From: an uncultured Clostridia bacterium
Lineage (GTDB): Bacteria > Bacillota > Clostridia > Christensenellales > UBA1242
Direction: 5' to 3'
DNA length: 33,407 bases
Assembly: GCA_944383685.1 (NCBI GenBank)
Contig: CALWQM010000010.1
Coordinates: 1-33,407 of the forward strand
Shown here piece by piece: positions 7,565 through 14,033 of this stretch; within the stretch, counting starts at the first letter, position 1, and the number at the start of each line of letters is the position of its first letter. Both the position numbers and the translations under genes were made by a program. The notes below the pieces were generated by a model that worked only from the letters and a program-made list of their open reading frames with translations, was not told where the DNA came from and made no database searches.

Positions 7565-8152
7565 ATGCGAAAAGAAGATAAGTGGACAAGAGAACTTTTG
7601 TGCCCAAGTTTAACTGAAAGTTTACCTGAAAAATATGTTGTTGAGTTTGGAAAAACTTTACTTTATGATGTAAGTGTTAAGTCATATAAAAAGGTTAATG
7701 GAAAGTATGAGGCCAATCTTTTTTCAAACAATTCCCGCGGGCATGGTGGCTATGAAACTGATTTGCTTATAAGTGAAAAAATTGGTGAAAACGAGTTTGT
7801 GCCACTTGTTGTGTGCGAGTCAAAATTAGAGATGATAACCACACATGATTTAATTACATACAACAATAAGGCGGGTGAACATAAGAAACTTCACAAAGGG
7901 TTAAGATACGGTGTTGTTATTGCGGATTGTAAACAAGGTGGAGTTACCTTACAAAAGATTTTTAATCATGGCTGTGAAAACTTTGATTTTATATTTTGCT
8001 TTAAAGGTTTGGTGCCAACAGAACAAGAGTGGCAGGAGTTTTCTGGCATAATAAACCATCAAATAGATGAAGCAGAACACGTTCACTTAATGCTCACAAG
8101 CCAAAAGAAAACTTCTTTTAACTCTTTTGAACGAGACACAAGAACAAAATAA
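7565..8152 (+). CDS. Putative PD-(D/E)XK-fold nuclease-like protein
   Basis: A 195-aa soluble protein. The order of motifs suggests a PD-(D/E)XK endonuclease core: an acidic residue after a glycine-rich turn, GGYETDLLIS (D66); a hydrophobic strand ending in an E-x-K triad, LVVCESKLE (E85, K87); then TTHDLITYNNKAGEHKK (92-108), a helix with conserved-looking basic residues; and a strand RYGVVIADC. This resembles solitary restriction-endonuclease-like proteins. No methyltransferase or specificity subunit lies nearby, so it is not an obvious restriction system. It has a consensus promoter and a strong ribosome site, and is divergent from aconitase X. The fold call is inference from motifs; a noncatalytic role cannot be excluded. 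Confidence 0.6.
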   Translation: MRKEDKWTRELLCPSLTESLPEKYVVEFGKTLLYDVSVKSYKKVNGKYEANLFSNNSRGHGGYETDLLISEKIGENEFVPLVVCESKLEMITTHDLITYNNKAGEHKKLHKGLRYGVVIADCKQGGVTLQKIFNHGCENFDFIFCFKGLVPTEQEWQEFSGIINHQIDEAEHVHLMLTSQKKTSFNSFERDTRTK

Positions 8153-8190
8153 TTTTATGTTTCAAAAAAATTTAAAAAATCTTTAAAAAA

Positions 8191-8234
8191 TTAGCACTCT
8201 TTTGTTGACATTGCTAGCAAACAAGATGTATAAT
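8191..8234 (+). promoter_or_regulatory. hsp20 promoter with CIRCE-like HrcA operator
   Basis: A perfect CIRCE left half TTAGCACTC (8191-8199) is followed, after exactly 9 nt, by CATTGCTAG (8209-8217), which matches 6 of 9 bases of the consensus right half GAGTGCTAA. The operator overlaps TTGACA (8205-8210); TATAAT (8229-8234) follows after 18 nt. HrcA binding here would block RNA polymerase. A 7-bp hairpin (8242-8248 with 8256-8262) sits in the leader just before AGGAGG. Confidence 0.7.
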
Positions 8235-8277
8235 TACTAATGTATTAGGAAAAAACTAATACTTAGGAGGTTAATTT

Positions 8278-8733
8278 ATGAAACATAATAATAATTTTGA
8301 TTTAGTTAGAAGAGGGGAAGATAGAGAGCCTTTAAGTTTCTTTGATGGTTGGTTTGACGATTTTATGCCAATGTTTTCAAGAAAAGAGATGAAAGAATTT
8401 AATTCTATTATGAAAACTGATGTTAAGGAAACTGAAAAGAACTATATTCTTGATGTTGACTTGCCAGGCTTTAAGAAAGAAGATGTAAATCTTAACCTTG
8501 AAAATGGTTATCTTACAATTTCTGCAAAACGTGAACACAAAGTTGACAATGAAAACAGAAAAGAAAACTTTGTTAGACGTGAAAGAAGTTTTGGTCAATT
8601 CAGCCGTTCATTCTATGTTGGCGACGTTGAACAAGATGAAATTGAAGCTCACCTTGAAAATGGCATTCTAACAATCAAACTTCCAAAAGAAGAAGAAAAG
8701 AAAGCTAAATCTAACCGTATTGAAATTAAATAA
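8278..8733 (+). CDS. Hsp20 small heat-shock protein
   Basis: A 151-aa small heat-shock chaperone of the alpha-crystallin family, which holds unfolding proteins in large oligomers. The N-terminal arm contains FDGWFDDF. The alpha-crystallin domain runs from about residue 43 to 140, with DLPGFKKEDV, ENGYLTISA and the family's C-terminal LENGILTIKLPK signature. The tail carries an R-I-E-I-K end, like the I-x-I oligomerisation motif. It is monocistronic, with a promoter overlapped by a CIRCE-like operator, a leader hairpin and a strong AGGAGG site, and it ends in a terminator hairpin. Confidence 0.95.
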   Translation: MKHNNNFDLVRRGEDREPLSFFDGWFDDFMPMFSRKEMKEFNSIMKTDVKETEKNYILDVDLPGFKKEDVNLNLENGYLTISAKREHKVDNENRKENFVRRERSFGQFSRSFYVGDVEQDEIEAHLENGILTIKLPKEEEKKAKSNRIEIK

Positions 8734-8750
8734 AACTTATTAAAAATAAA

Positions 8751-8777
8751 ATCCTTGGTTTTCCAAGGATTTTTTTA
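8751..8777 (+). terminator. Intrinsic terminator of hsp20
   Basis: ATCCTTGG (8751-8758) pairs with CCAAGGAT (8763-8770) around TTTT, followed by a T7 run including the last stem base. Confidence 0.85.
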
Positions 8778-8784
8778 TATGGTC

Positions 8785-8813
8785 TTGAAAATGATTTTAA
8801 GTCATGGTATAAT
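8785..8813 (+). promoter_or_regulatory. Promoter of the YjjX-like gene
   Basis: TTGAAA (8785-8790), a 17-nt spacer and TATAAT (8808-8813) with a TGG extension. AGGAG follows at 8820-8824, before the ATG at 8831. Confidence 0.72.
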
Positions 8814-8830
8814 GAAACTAGGAGTTTTAT

Positions 8831-9457
8831 ATGAGAGTTGTCATTGGAAGTGAAAACGAATCTAAATATCGGGCTGTGAAAGCTTTTTTCCCAAAAACGA
8901 GTGTTGTTAAAAAAAGAGCTGGCAGTGGTGTTTCTTCCAAACCTCTCAATTATTCAGTTTTAGAAGGTGCATATAACAGAACCAACAGTTTACACCTAAA
9001 AGAAAACGACCTTGGAATTGGCATTGAAGGTGGTTTTTTTAAAGTCAATAATAGTGATGAATACTACATAAGCGATGTTTGTTGTATAAAAGATAAAAAA
9101 GGCTATCGCTTTGGCTTTGGATATTTTTTTGAAATTACTAAAAACATGTATGAATATGTAAAGAAAGGACATTCTTTGAATGAATTAATCTGTCAACTTG
9201 TTGAACAAGAAGAAGATGCAAGCGAATTTAAAAGAAACAACGGAATTGTTTATTATATTACTGATGGACAATGCAAAAGAAGCTTTGGAAACAGCAAAGC
9301 AGTTGAAAATGCATTAAAGGCAGAACATGTTAAAGTCTTTAACAGGGACGTATATAAAACTTTACCACTTAAAATGAAAGTTATGCCATTTGTTGCAAAT
9401 GAAAATTATTATAAGCTGGACAATGCTTGCAAAAATGCTCTTGCAAAAGAAAAATAA
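8831..9457 (+). CDS. YjjX/DUF84 family non-canonical purine NTP phosphatase
   Basis: A 208-aa protein of the inosine/xanthosine triphosphatase (YjjX, DUF84) family, which removes damaged purine nucleotides such as ITP and XTP from the pool. The family opening VVIGSENESKYRAV (3-16) is clear, followed by GSGVSSKPLNYSVLEGAYNR and the acidic GIGIEGGF segment (about 63-70) that lines the substrate pocket. The C-terminal 30 residues extend beyond the core and have no recognised motif. It is preceded by its own promoter and followed 21 nt later by thyA, so the two are likely co-transcribed, in keeping with a shared role in nucleotide-pool quality and DNA precursor supply. Confidence 0.8.
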   Translation: MRVVIGSENESKYRAVKAFFPKTSVVKKRAGSGVSSKPLNYSVLEGAYNRTNSLHLKENDLGIGIEGGFFKVNNSDEYYISDVCCIKDKKGYRFGFGYFFEITKNMYEYVKKGHSLNELICQLVEQEEDASEFKRNNGIVYYITDGQCKRSFGNSKAVENALKAEHVKVFNRDVYKTLPLKMKVMPFVANENYYKLDNACKNALAKEK

Positions 9458-9478
9458 AAAAAGAAAGGGAGGGGAAAT

Positions 9479-10657
9479 ATGAGTAGAGCAGATTATGTTT
9501 ATCTTAAAACAACAAACAAAATTTTGGAAGGACAGGAGTGGGACACAAAAGAGAAAGTCCGCACCAAATGGAGTGATGGAACACCTGCACATGCTGTGAA
9601 AATTTTTAATTCTAACAATGTTTATAAACTTGCTGACGAATTTCCACTTACAAGTTTAAGAAAGATAAGTTGGAAGGGTGCGATTGATGAAATGATGTGG
9701 ATTTGGGTGAAAAAGAGCAACAACATCAACGACCTCAACAGTCATGTTTGGGACCAATGGGCAGATAAAACGGGAAGCATTGGAGAAGCCTATGGTGCAC
9801 AAGTTAGGAAGAAATCTGTTTATCCTGACGGGGAGTATGACCAGATTGACAGAATTATCTATTACTTAAAAAATCAGCCAGCATTTAGAAGCATGGTTGC
9901 AGAACTCTTTGTTCACCAAGATTTACATAAAATGGGTTTATATCCTTGCGTGCATGGGCTTAACTTTGATGTGAGCAATGGGAAACTTAATCTCTTTATC
10001 AATCAAAGGTCTAATGACACCTTGGTGGCAGGAAACTGGAATGTTGTTCAATATTCTGCTCTTGTTTATATGCTTGCACAGGTTTGTGGCCTTGAACCAG
10101 GAACGGTTGCGCATGAAGTTGTCAATGCTCATATTTATGACAAACATATTCCTTTTATTGTGGATATGACTTTTTCAAGAGCAATGCAAATTCAAAAGAA
10201 ACTTCAAGAAATTAAATTTGTTGAAATTGAAAGGATGATGCTTGACCCTGTTGTCAAAGAAAAGTTTGAAGAATTTAAAGAAGAAATTATGAGATATGAT
10301 GTCAACTTTGAAACTGCTATTGAAGAAGCACAAAACATTGAAGTTAACGAACTTAAAAATACACAGGCTTATGAAGATTACAGCAAAAAGATTGTTGACA
10401 CGAAAAAGTTTCGTGTGGCAAAAATGATTGTTAATGGCATGTATAATAATCCAGAGTTTGACGAGCTTTTGGGATATTCAAAACCAAAACTTATTCTTGA
10501 CCCTAATGTGAAAGATTTTTATGATTTTGTTACACCTTTGAAAAAAGACGAAAATGGAAAATTTGTTTCAAACGAGAAGGGAAGTTTTAAGGTGGAGAAC
10601 TATAACCCAGAAAAAGAAGGTGTAAAGCTTAAAGTGAAAGTGCCTGTTGCTGAATAG
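9479..10657 (+). CDS. thyA: Divergent, enlarged thymidylate synthase
   Basis: Predicted folate-dependent thymidylate synthase (dUMP to dTMP). At 392 aa it is much longer than the usual 260-320. N-terminal features include the GEAYG loop (102-106) and nearby tryptophans. The active-site segment is LYPCVHGLNFDV with the nucleophile Cys157; the usual Cys-His dipeptide is Cys-Val-His here and the usual Gln-Phe is Asn-Phe. The phosphate-binding QRSND (176-180), NWNVVQYSALVYM and NAHIYDKHIP (216-225) are conserved. About 90 residues of charged helix (roughly 232-325) separate this core from the C-terminal FYDF...ENYNPEKEG...KVKVPVAE region. This resembles a variant ThyA clade I associate with clostridia. 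GGAGGGG precedes the ATG. Thymidine kinase is encoded at 17587-18168. Confidence 0.82.
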   Translation: MSRADYVYLKTTNKILEGQEWDTKEKVRTKWSDGTPAHAVKIFNSNNVYKLADEFPLTSLRKISWKGAIDEMMWIWVKKSNNINDLNSHVWDQWADKTGSIGEAYGAQVRKKSVYPDGEYDQIDRIIYYLKNQPAFRSMVAELFVHQDLHKMGLYPCVHGLNFDVSNGKLNLFINQRSNDTLVAGNWNVVQYSALVYMLAQVCGLEPGTVAHEVVNAHIYDKHIPFIVDMTFSRAMQIQKKLQEIKFVEIERMMLDPVVKEKFEEFKEEIMRYDVNFETAIEEAQNIEVNELKNTQAYEDYSKKIVDTKKFRVAKMIVNGMYNNPEFDELLGYSKPKLILDPNVKDFYDFVTPLKKDENGKFVSNEKGSFKVENYNPEKEGVKLKVKVPVAE

Positions 10658-10666
10658 TGAAAAAAG

Positions 10667-10695
10667 TTGATTAATATTTTTATATATGATAAAAT
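10667..10695 (+). promoter_or_regulatory. Promoter overlapping a terminator
   Basis: TTGATT (10667-10672), a 17-nt spacer and TAAAAT (10690-10695). The expected start of transcription (about 10702) lies in the loop of the hairpin at 10696-10713, so transcripts from here lack the ascending arm. Confidence 0.65.
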
Positions 10696-10719
10696 TCTCC
10701 CATATTTGGGAGATTTTTT
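10696..10719 (+). terminator. thyA terminator whose descending arm doubles as a ribosome site
   Basis: TCTCCC (10696-10701) pairs with GGGAGA (10708-10713) around a 6-nt loop, followed by T6 (10714-10719) and immediately by the ATG at 10720. The GGGAG of the descending arm is the only Shine-Dalgarno candidate for the next gene, at 7-nt spacing. Confidence 0.75.
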
Positions 10720-11343
10720 ATGTTTACTTACACAAGCTATATTAAAACAAGAAAACGTTTTATGAGAGAAAATAAAAACAAGGATTTTGTTTATTTGAAA
10801 AATGACAGCAATGTTCTTGTTTCTGCACCTCATGGTGTTCCGCAAACAAGGCTTGGCAAGGTTAAGCATGAAGAAATTGGTTCGGTTTCCGTTGCACTTG
10901 AATTAAACAAAAGATTAAATACTAATCTAATTGTTAAAACTGCCAACAATTTTGATGATGTGAATTTTGATGAGAGAAGCCCATATAAATCTAAGATAAA
11001 AAGTGAAATTGAAAAAGGAAACATCAAATACATTATAGATTTTCATGGATTGGCAAAGTATAGAGACATTGATATAAATTTGGGAATAAATTTAGGTAAA
11101 AATATACATACAAATGTTCCACTTTATGAAGACCTTTTGAAAAGGTTAAAAAAAGAAAAATTTGTTGTTTCTGTTGATAATCCTTTTTGTGGCGGTGCGA
11201 AAACAATTGCTGGAACTTTTGGCGGAGATATCTGGACAATTCAAGTGGAACTTAATTATGACATAACAAACAACATAAAAAATAAGGACAGATTAGAAAC
11301 ACTTTTAAATGTTTTTGAAAGCTGGATGAAAACAATAAAATAA
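10720..11343 (+). CDS. N-formylglutamate amidohydrolase-like protein
   Basis: A 207-aa soluble protein of the N-formylglutamate amidohydrolase (FGase, zinc aminoacylase-like) superfamily. Supporting motifs are VSAPHGV (34-40), KHEEIGS (49-55) and YIIDFHGLA (104-112), which supply the expected metal-binding His/Glu/His and base, followed by DINLGINLGKN. The family hydrolyses N-acyl amino acid or related amide bonds. No histidine-degradation genes are nearby, so the natural substrate is unknown; cell-wall or small-peptide amides are alternatives. The start at 10720 is chosen because GGGAG lies 7 nt upstream, inside the preceding terminator; an internal ATG at 10762 has no good site. It converges on the nucleoside hydrolase fusion, with a shared terminator between. 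Confidence 0.75.
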   Translation: MFTYTSYIKTRKRFMRENKNKDFVYLKNDSNVLVSAPHGVPQTRLGKVKHEEIGSVSVALELNKRLNTNLIVKTANNFDDVNFDERSPYKSKIKSEIEKGNIKYIIDFHGLAKYRDIDINLGINLGKNIHTNVPLYEDLLKRLKKEKFVVSVDNPFCGGAKTIAGTFGGDIWTIQVELNYDITNNIKNKDRLETLLNVFESWMKTIK

Positions 11344-11366
11344 AAGATGGCTAAACCATCTTTTTT
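11342..11366. terminator. Bidirectional terminator
   Basis: AAAAGATGG (11342-11350) pairs with CCATCTTTT (11356-11364) around CTAAA, with T runs on both strands. It ends two converging transcripts. Confidence 0.82.
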
Positions 11367-12771
11367 AATCTACAAAAACGTCTTCATCGCTTCTGGTTAA
11401 AATAAATTTCATATAGTCCTTAACAATGTCAACCCCAATAGGCTTGAAGTCATGATATTCTATGCAAACATTGAAACCATTTGGCATGATTGGTTTAAGG
11501 GAGTGAACATGTCCAAACAAATTAAACATATCTTTTTTTGTGTCAGTTGGCTTGTGTGTTAAATAAACTTCTTTTCCTAAAATATTTTTGTCTAAAATTA
11601 AGCCATCTTTAACGACATCCTTAAAGCCAAGCGAGAGAAGATATTTTTTAAATTTTTCAAAGTCGTTGTTATATTTTAATTTTATATCGTCTCTCTCATA
11701 GTTTCCACAGATTAAAATTATCTGCCCATTAAGTTTTTTTATTATGTTATAGTTTCCAAAGTCGCCAAGGTGGTAAACAGTATCGTCTTCACCAACAACA
11801 CTGTTCCAACGTTTTATATATTCGTGGTCAGTTTTTTCAGTTGAAGAAAGTTTAAACTCTTTGGAACGAACCTTATTCTTTTGAGAAAAATGTGTGTCGC
11901 TTGTGAAGAAAATTTTGCTTTTGAAAATGTTTGTTGGGGCTTCGGCAATTGTGTTTAAAAATTCCTTCCAAACACTGTGACGGGAAGATCCGTCATAAAC
12001 ATAGGTTAAAAGTTTTTTGTCTTGAAGTTTTGTTTCTTCTTTCAAAACAAGATTTCTGTCAATATCCTTATATACAAAAAGCTTTTTGTTGATTAAGTAG
12101 GCAATAGGCATGATGTCATAAATATATTTTAAACCTCTGTTCACAATTATAAGTTCAAAGTTTTCAACCAAGGAATATAAGTGTTTGCCAAGTGGGTTGA
12201 TGGCAACATGCTCCTTAATTTCATAAATGCTTGTGCCGTTGAATTTTCCAACATAACTTGGAATTATGTGAAGTTTCACATCGCTTTTAACAACAACTTC
12301 AAAAGCCTTTTTGTCTTTTATGTAATTGGAGTCATTAAATTTATCCGCAAGCAGATTTTTTGTGCCAAGCCAAACAACTTCAATTCTTTTTGCAATTTTT
12401 GGTTCGTTTAAAAGGGCAATGGCAGCATTGGTTAAAGTGCCAAGACAAACAACATAGGTTTTCCTGTTTTTAAGAGCAATTTCAATAATTTTCTTTGTGC
12501 CTTCGGTAAGTTCTTTATAGCCGCTTGTCACATAACCTATTGAGCCTTTATAAACAATGTTAGGATTTTTTCCAGCAAGCCTGCAAAGACGTTTTGCCTC
12601 AAAGTAACTGTCAACCAAGCCATCTTTAATTGAAATTCTTTTATAATTTATGTTGAACGGACAAATTGTGATTGCCTGCACATTAAGTTCTTTTGCGCAG
12701 AGTGCATATGCAATTGCAAATTGGTCGTCAATTTCATTCATCACATCACTGTCTATGATTACGTTTTTCAT
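11365..12771 (-). CDS. Nucleoside hydrolase fused to a metallophosphoesterase
   Basis: A 468-aa two-domain enzyme. Residues 1 to about 285 form an inosine-uridine nucleoside hydrolase domain, with the calcium-binding N-terminal signature VIIDSDVMNEIDDQFA (D7, D9, D15, D16). The family splits ribonucleosides into base and ribose. Residues 286-468 form a calcineurin-like metallophosphoesterase: SDTHF (291-295), HLGDFG (334-339), GNYERDD (356-362), LTHKP (404-408) and FGHVHS (419-424). In the usual GNH motif the His is Tyr358. Together the halves could dephosphorylate a nucleotide and then cleave the nucleoside (inference). It lies 3 bp downstream of a Nudix gene, whose last codons contain its ribosome site (GAGGGA), so the pair is coupled. 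The frame is continuous through the junction. Confidence 0.85.
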   Translation of the reverse strand: MKNVIIDSDVMNEIDDQFAIAYALCAKELNVQAITICPFNINYKRISIKDGLVDSYFEAKRLCRLAGKNPNIVYKGSIGYVTSGYKELTEGTKKIIEIALKNRKTYVVCLGTLTNAAIALLNEPKIAKRIEVVWLGTKNLLADKFNDSNYIKDKKAFEVVVKSDVKLHIIPSYVGKFNGTSIYEIKEHVAINPLGKHLYSLVENFELIIVNRGLKYIYDIMPIAYLINKKLFVYKDIDRNLVLKEETKLQDKKLLTYVYDGSSRHSVWKEFLNTIAEAPTNIFKSKIFFTSDTHFSQKNKVRSKEFKLSSTEKTDHEYIKRWNSVVGEDDTVYHLGDFGNYNIIKKLNGQIILICGNYERDDIKLKYNNDFEKFKKYLLSLGFKDVVKDGLILDKNILGKEVYLTHKPTDTKKDMFNLFGHVHSLKPIMPNGFNVCIEYHDFKPIGVDIVKDYMKFILTRSDEDVFVD

Positions 12772-12774
12772 GCT

Positions 12775-13185
12775 TTATTCCCTCGTTAAAAATTTTTCTA
12801 TTTTTTTTAAGTTATTTTGCCAAAAATCTTTCAGGTTGTTGTAAGTAAGTGTATCCTTAACTTTTTCAAAATCAACCCAAACAAGATTTTCTTTCAATGA
12901 CTCATCAAATTCGGTTTCGCTTGCACCTAAGTCTTCTGCAAAAAACATATAAACAATAATTTCACCTTCACTTTTGTTTTGATAAGTCAAATTTGAAAGT
13001 GGGAAAATTATTTTTGCTTTTCTTCCTGTTTCTTCTTCCGTTTCACGAAGTGCACATTCTTCGGCGGTTTCTCCATTTTCGATGTGCCCTTTTGGAAAGG
13101 AGTAATCTTGCGGTCTAGTGCGGTAAACAAGCCCAACCTTTCTGTTTTTTAAGTCAACCAAAACTGTTCCTGCTTTTTCTACCAT
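12775..13185 (-). CDS. Nudix hydrolase (MutT/Ap4A-hydrolase-like)
   Basis: A 136-aa Nudix hydrolase, which cleaves a nucleoside diphosphate linked to another group. The complete Nudix box G-x5-E-x7-R-E-x2-E-E-x-G is present as GHIENGE, TAEECAL and RETEEETG (about 34-55). It is preceded by YSFPKG, typical of the bis-tetraphosphatase and MutT subgroups. It is the first gene of a two-gene operon with the nucleoside hydrolase-phosphoesterase fusion, suggesting a stepwise breakdown of a dinucleotide or nucleotide sugar. AGAGGT precedes the ATG. The substrate cannot be read from the motif. Confidence 0.88.
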   Translation of the reverse strand: MVEKAGTVLVDLKNRKVGLVYRTRPQDYSFPKGHIENGETAEECALRETEEETGRKAKIIFPLSNLTYQNKSEGEIIVYMFFAEDLGASETEFDESLKENLVWVDFEKVKDTLTYNNLKDFWQNNLKKIEKFLTRE

Positions 13186-13263
13186 AATTACCTCTAATAA
13201 TTAGTATATCAATTTTTGCTGACAAAGGAAAACGTTTTGAGTTATTTTTGTAATTAATTTAAC

Positions 13264-13292
13264 TTGACTAAGCATAACTTATTTGTTATAAT
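13264..13292 (+). promoter_or_regulatory. Promoter of the ABC exporter operon
   Basis: TTGACT (13264-13269), a 17-nt spacer and TATAAT (13287-13292). GGGAGAGG precedes the ATG at 13317. Confidence 0.75.
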
Positions 13293-13316
13293 GTATTAAT
13301 AATTTTGGGAGAGGAT

Positions 13317-14033
13317 ATGCTTGTTATTAAAAATCTAACAAAAAAATATGGGGACAAAACTGTTGTTGACAATTTGTCGTTAACAGTTTGGTCAGGTGAA
13401 ATTTGTGCTTTTATTGGTCACAATGGAGCTGGTAAAACCACAACCTTAAAGGCAATTGCTGGAATTATCCAATTTGATGAGGGGCAAATTAATGTTGGAG
13501 AATTTGACGTAAGAAAGGATGCATTTAAAGCAAAACAAATTTTGCATTATTTGCCAGATAATCCGCTTTTATATGAACACTTGACAGGCATAGAGCAATT
13601 AAACTTTATTGCGGATGTGTTTGAAATTCCAGAAAAGGAAAGAAAGGAAAAGATTGAATATTATGGTAAAAGACTGGAAATATATAATGATTTAAATGCA
13701 AAGATATCAACTTATAGCCATGGGATGAAACAAAAGCTTGCAATCGTTTGTGCATTAATACATTCTCCAAAACTTTTGCTTTTAGACGAGCCTTTTGTTG
13801 GCCTTGATCCAAAGGTGAGTCATGAACTTAAACTTATTATGCAGGAACTTGCTGAAAAAGGCGTTGCGATTTTCTACTCAACTCATGTTTTAGATGTGGC
13901 AGAAAAAATTTGTTCTCATGTTGCCATAATTAAAAATGGGAAACTTGTTGAAAGTGGGAAAATGGAAGATGTAAAAGGGCATGTGAGCCTTGAAGATATT
14001 TTCTTGGAGAAAGAAAATGAAGAATCTCGTTAA
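13317..14033 (+). CDS. ABC transporter ATP-binding protein
   Basis: A 238-aa ATPase subunit of an ABC-2-type exporter. Walker A is GHNGAGKTT (about 33-41), the signature is TYSHGMKQKLA in place of the LSGGQ consensus, Walker B is LLLLDEP, the D-loop GLDP follows, and the switch histidine is in YSTHVLD. The start at 13317 is preceded by GGGAGAGG; an upstream in-frame TTG at 13305 falls within that ribosome site and is rejected. The 3' end overlaps the permease gene by 17 bp, indicating translational coupling. The exported substrate is unknown. Confidence 0.92.
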   Translation: MLVIKNLTKKYGDKTVVDNLSLTVWSGEICAFIGHNGAGKTTTLKAIAGIIQFDEGQINVGEFDVRKDAFKAKQILHYLPDNPLLYEHLTGIEQLNFIADVFEIPEKERKEKIEYYGKRLEIYNDLNAKISTYSHGMKQKLAIVCALIHSPKLLLLDEPFVGLDPKVSHELKLIMQELAEKGVAIFYSTHVLDVAEKICSHVAIIKNGKLVESGKMEDVKGHVSLEDIFLEKENEESR

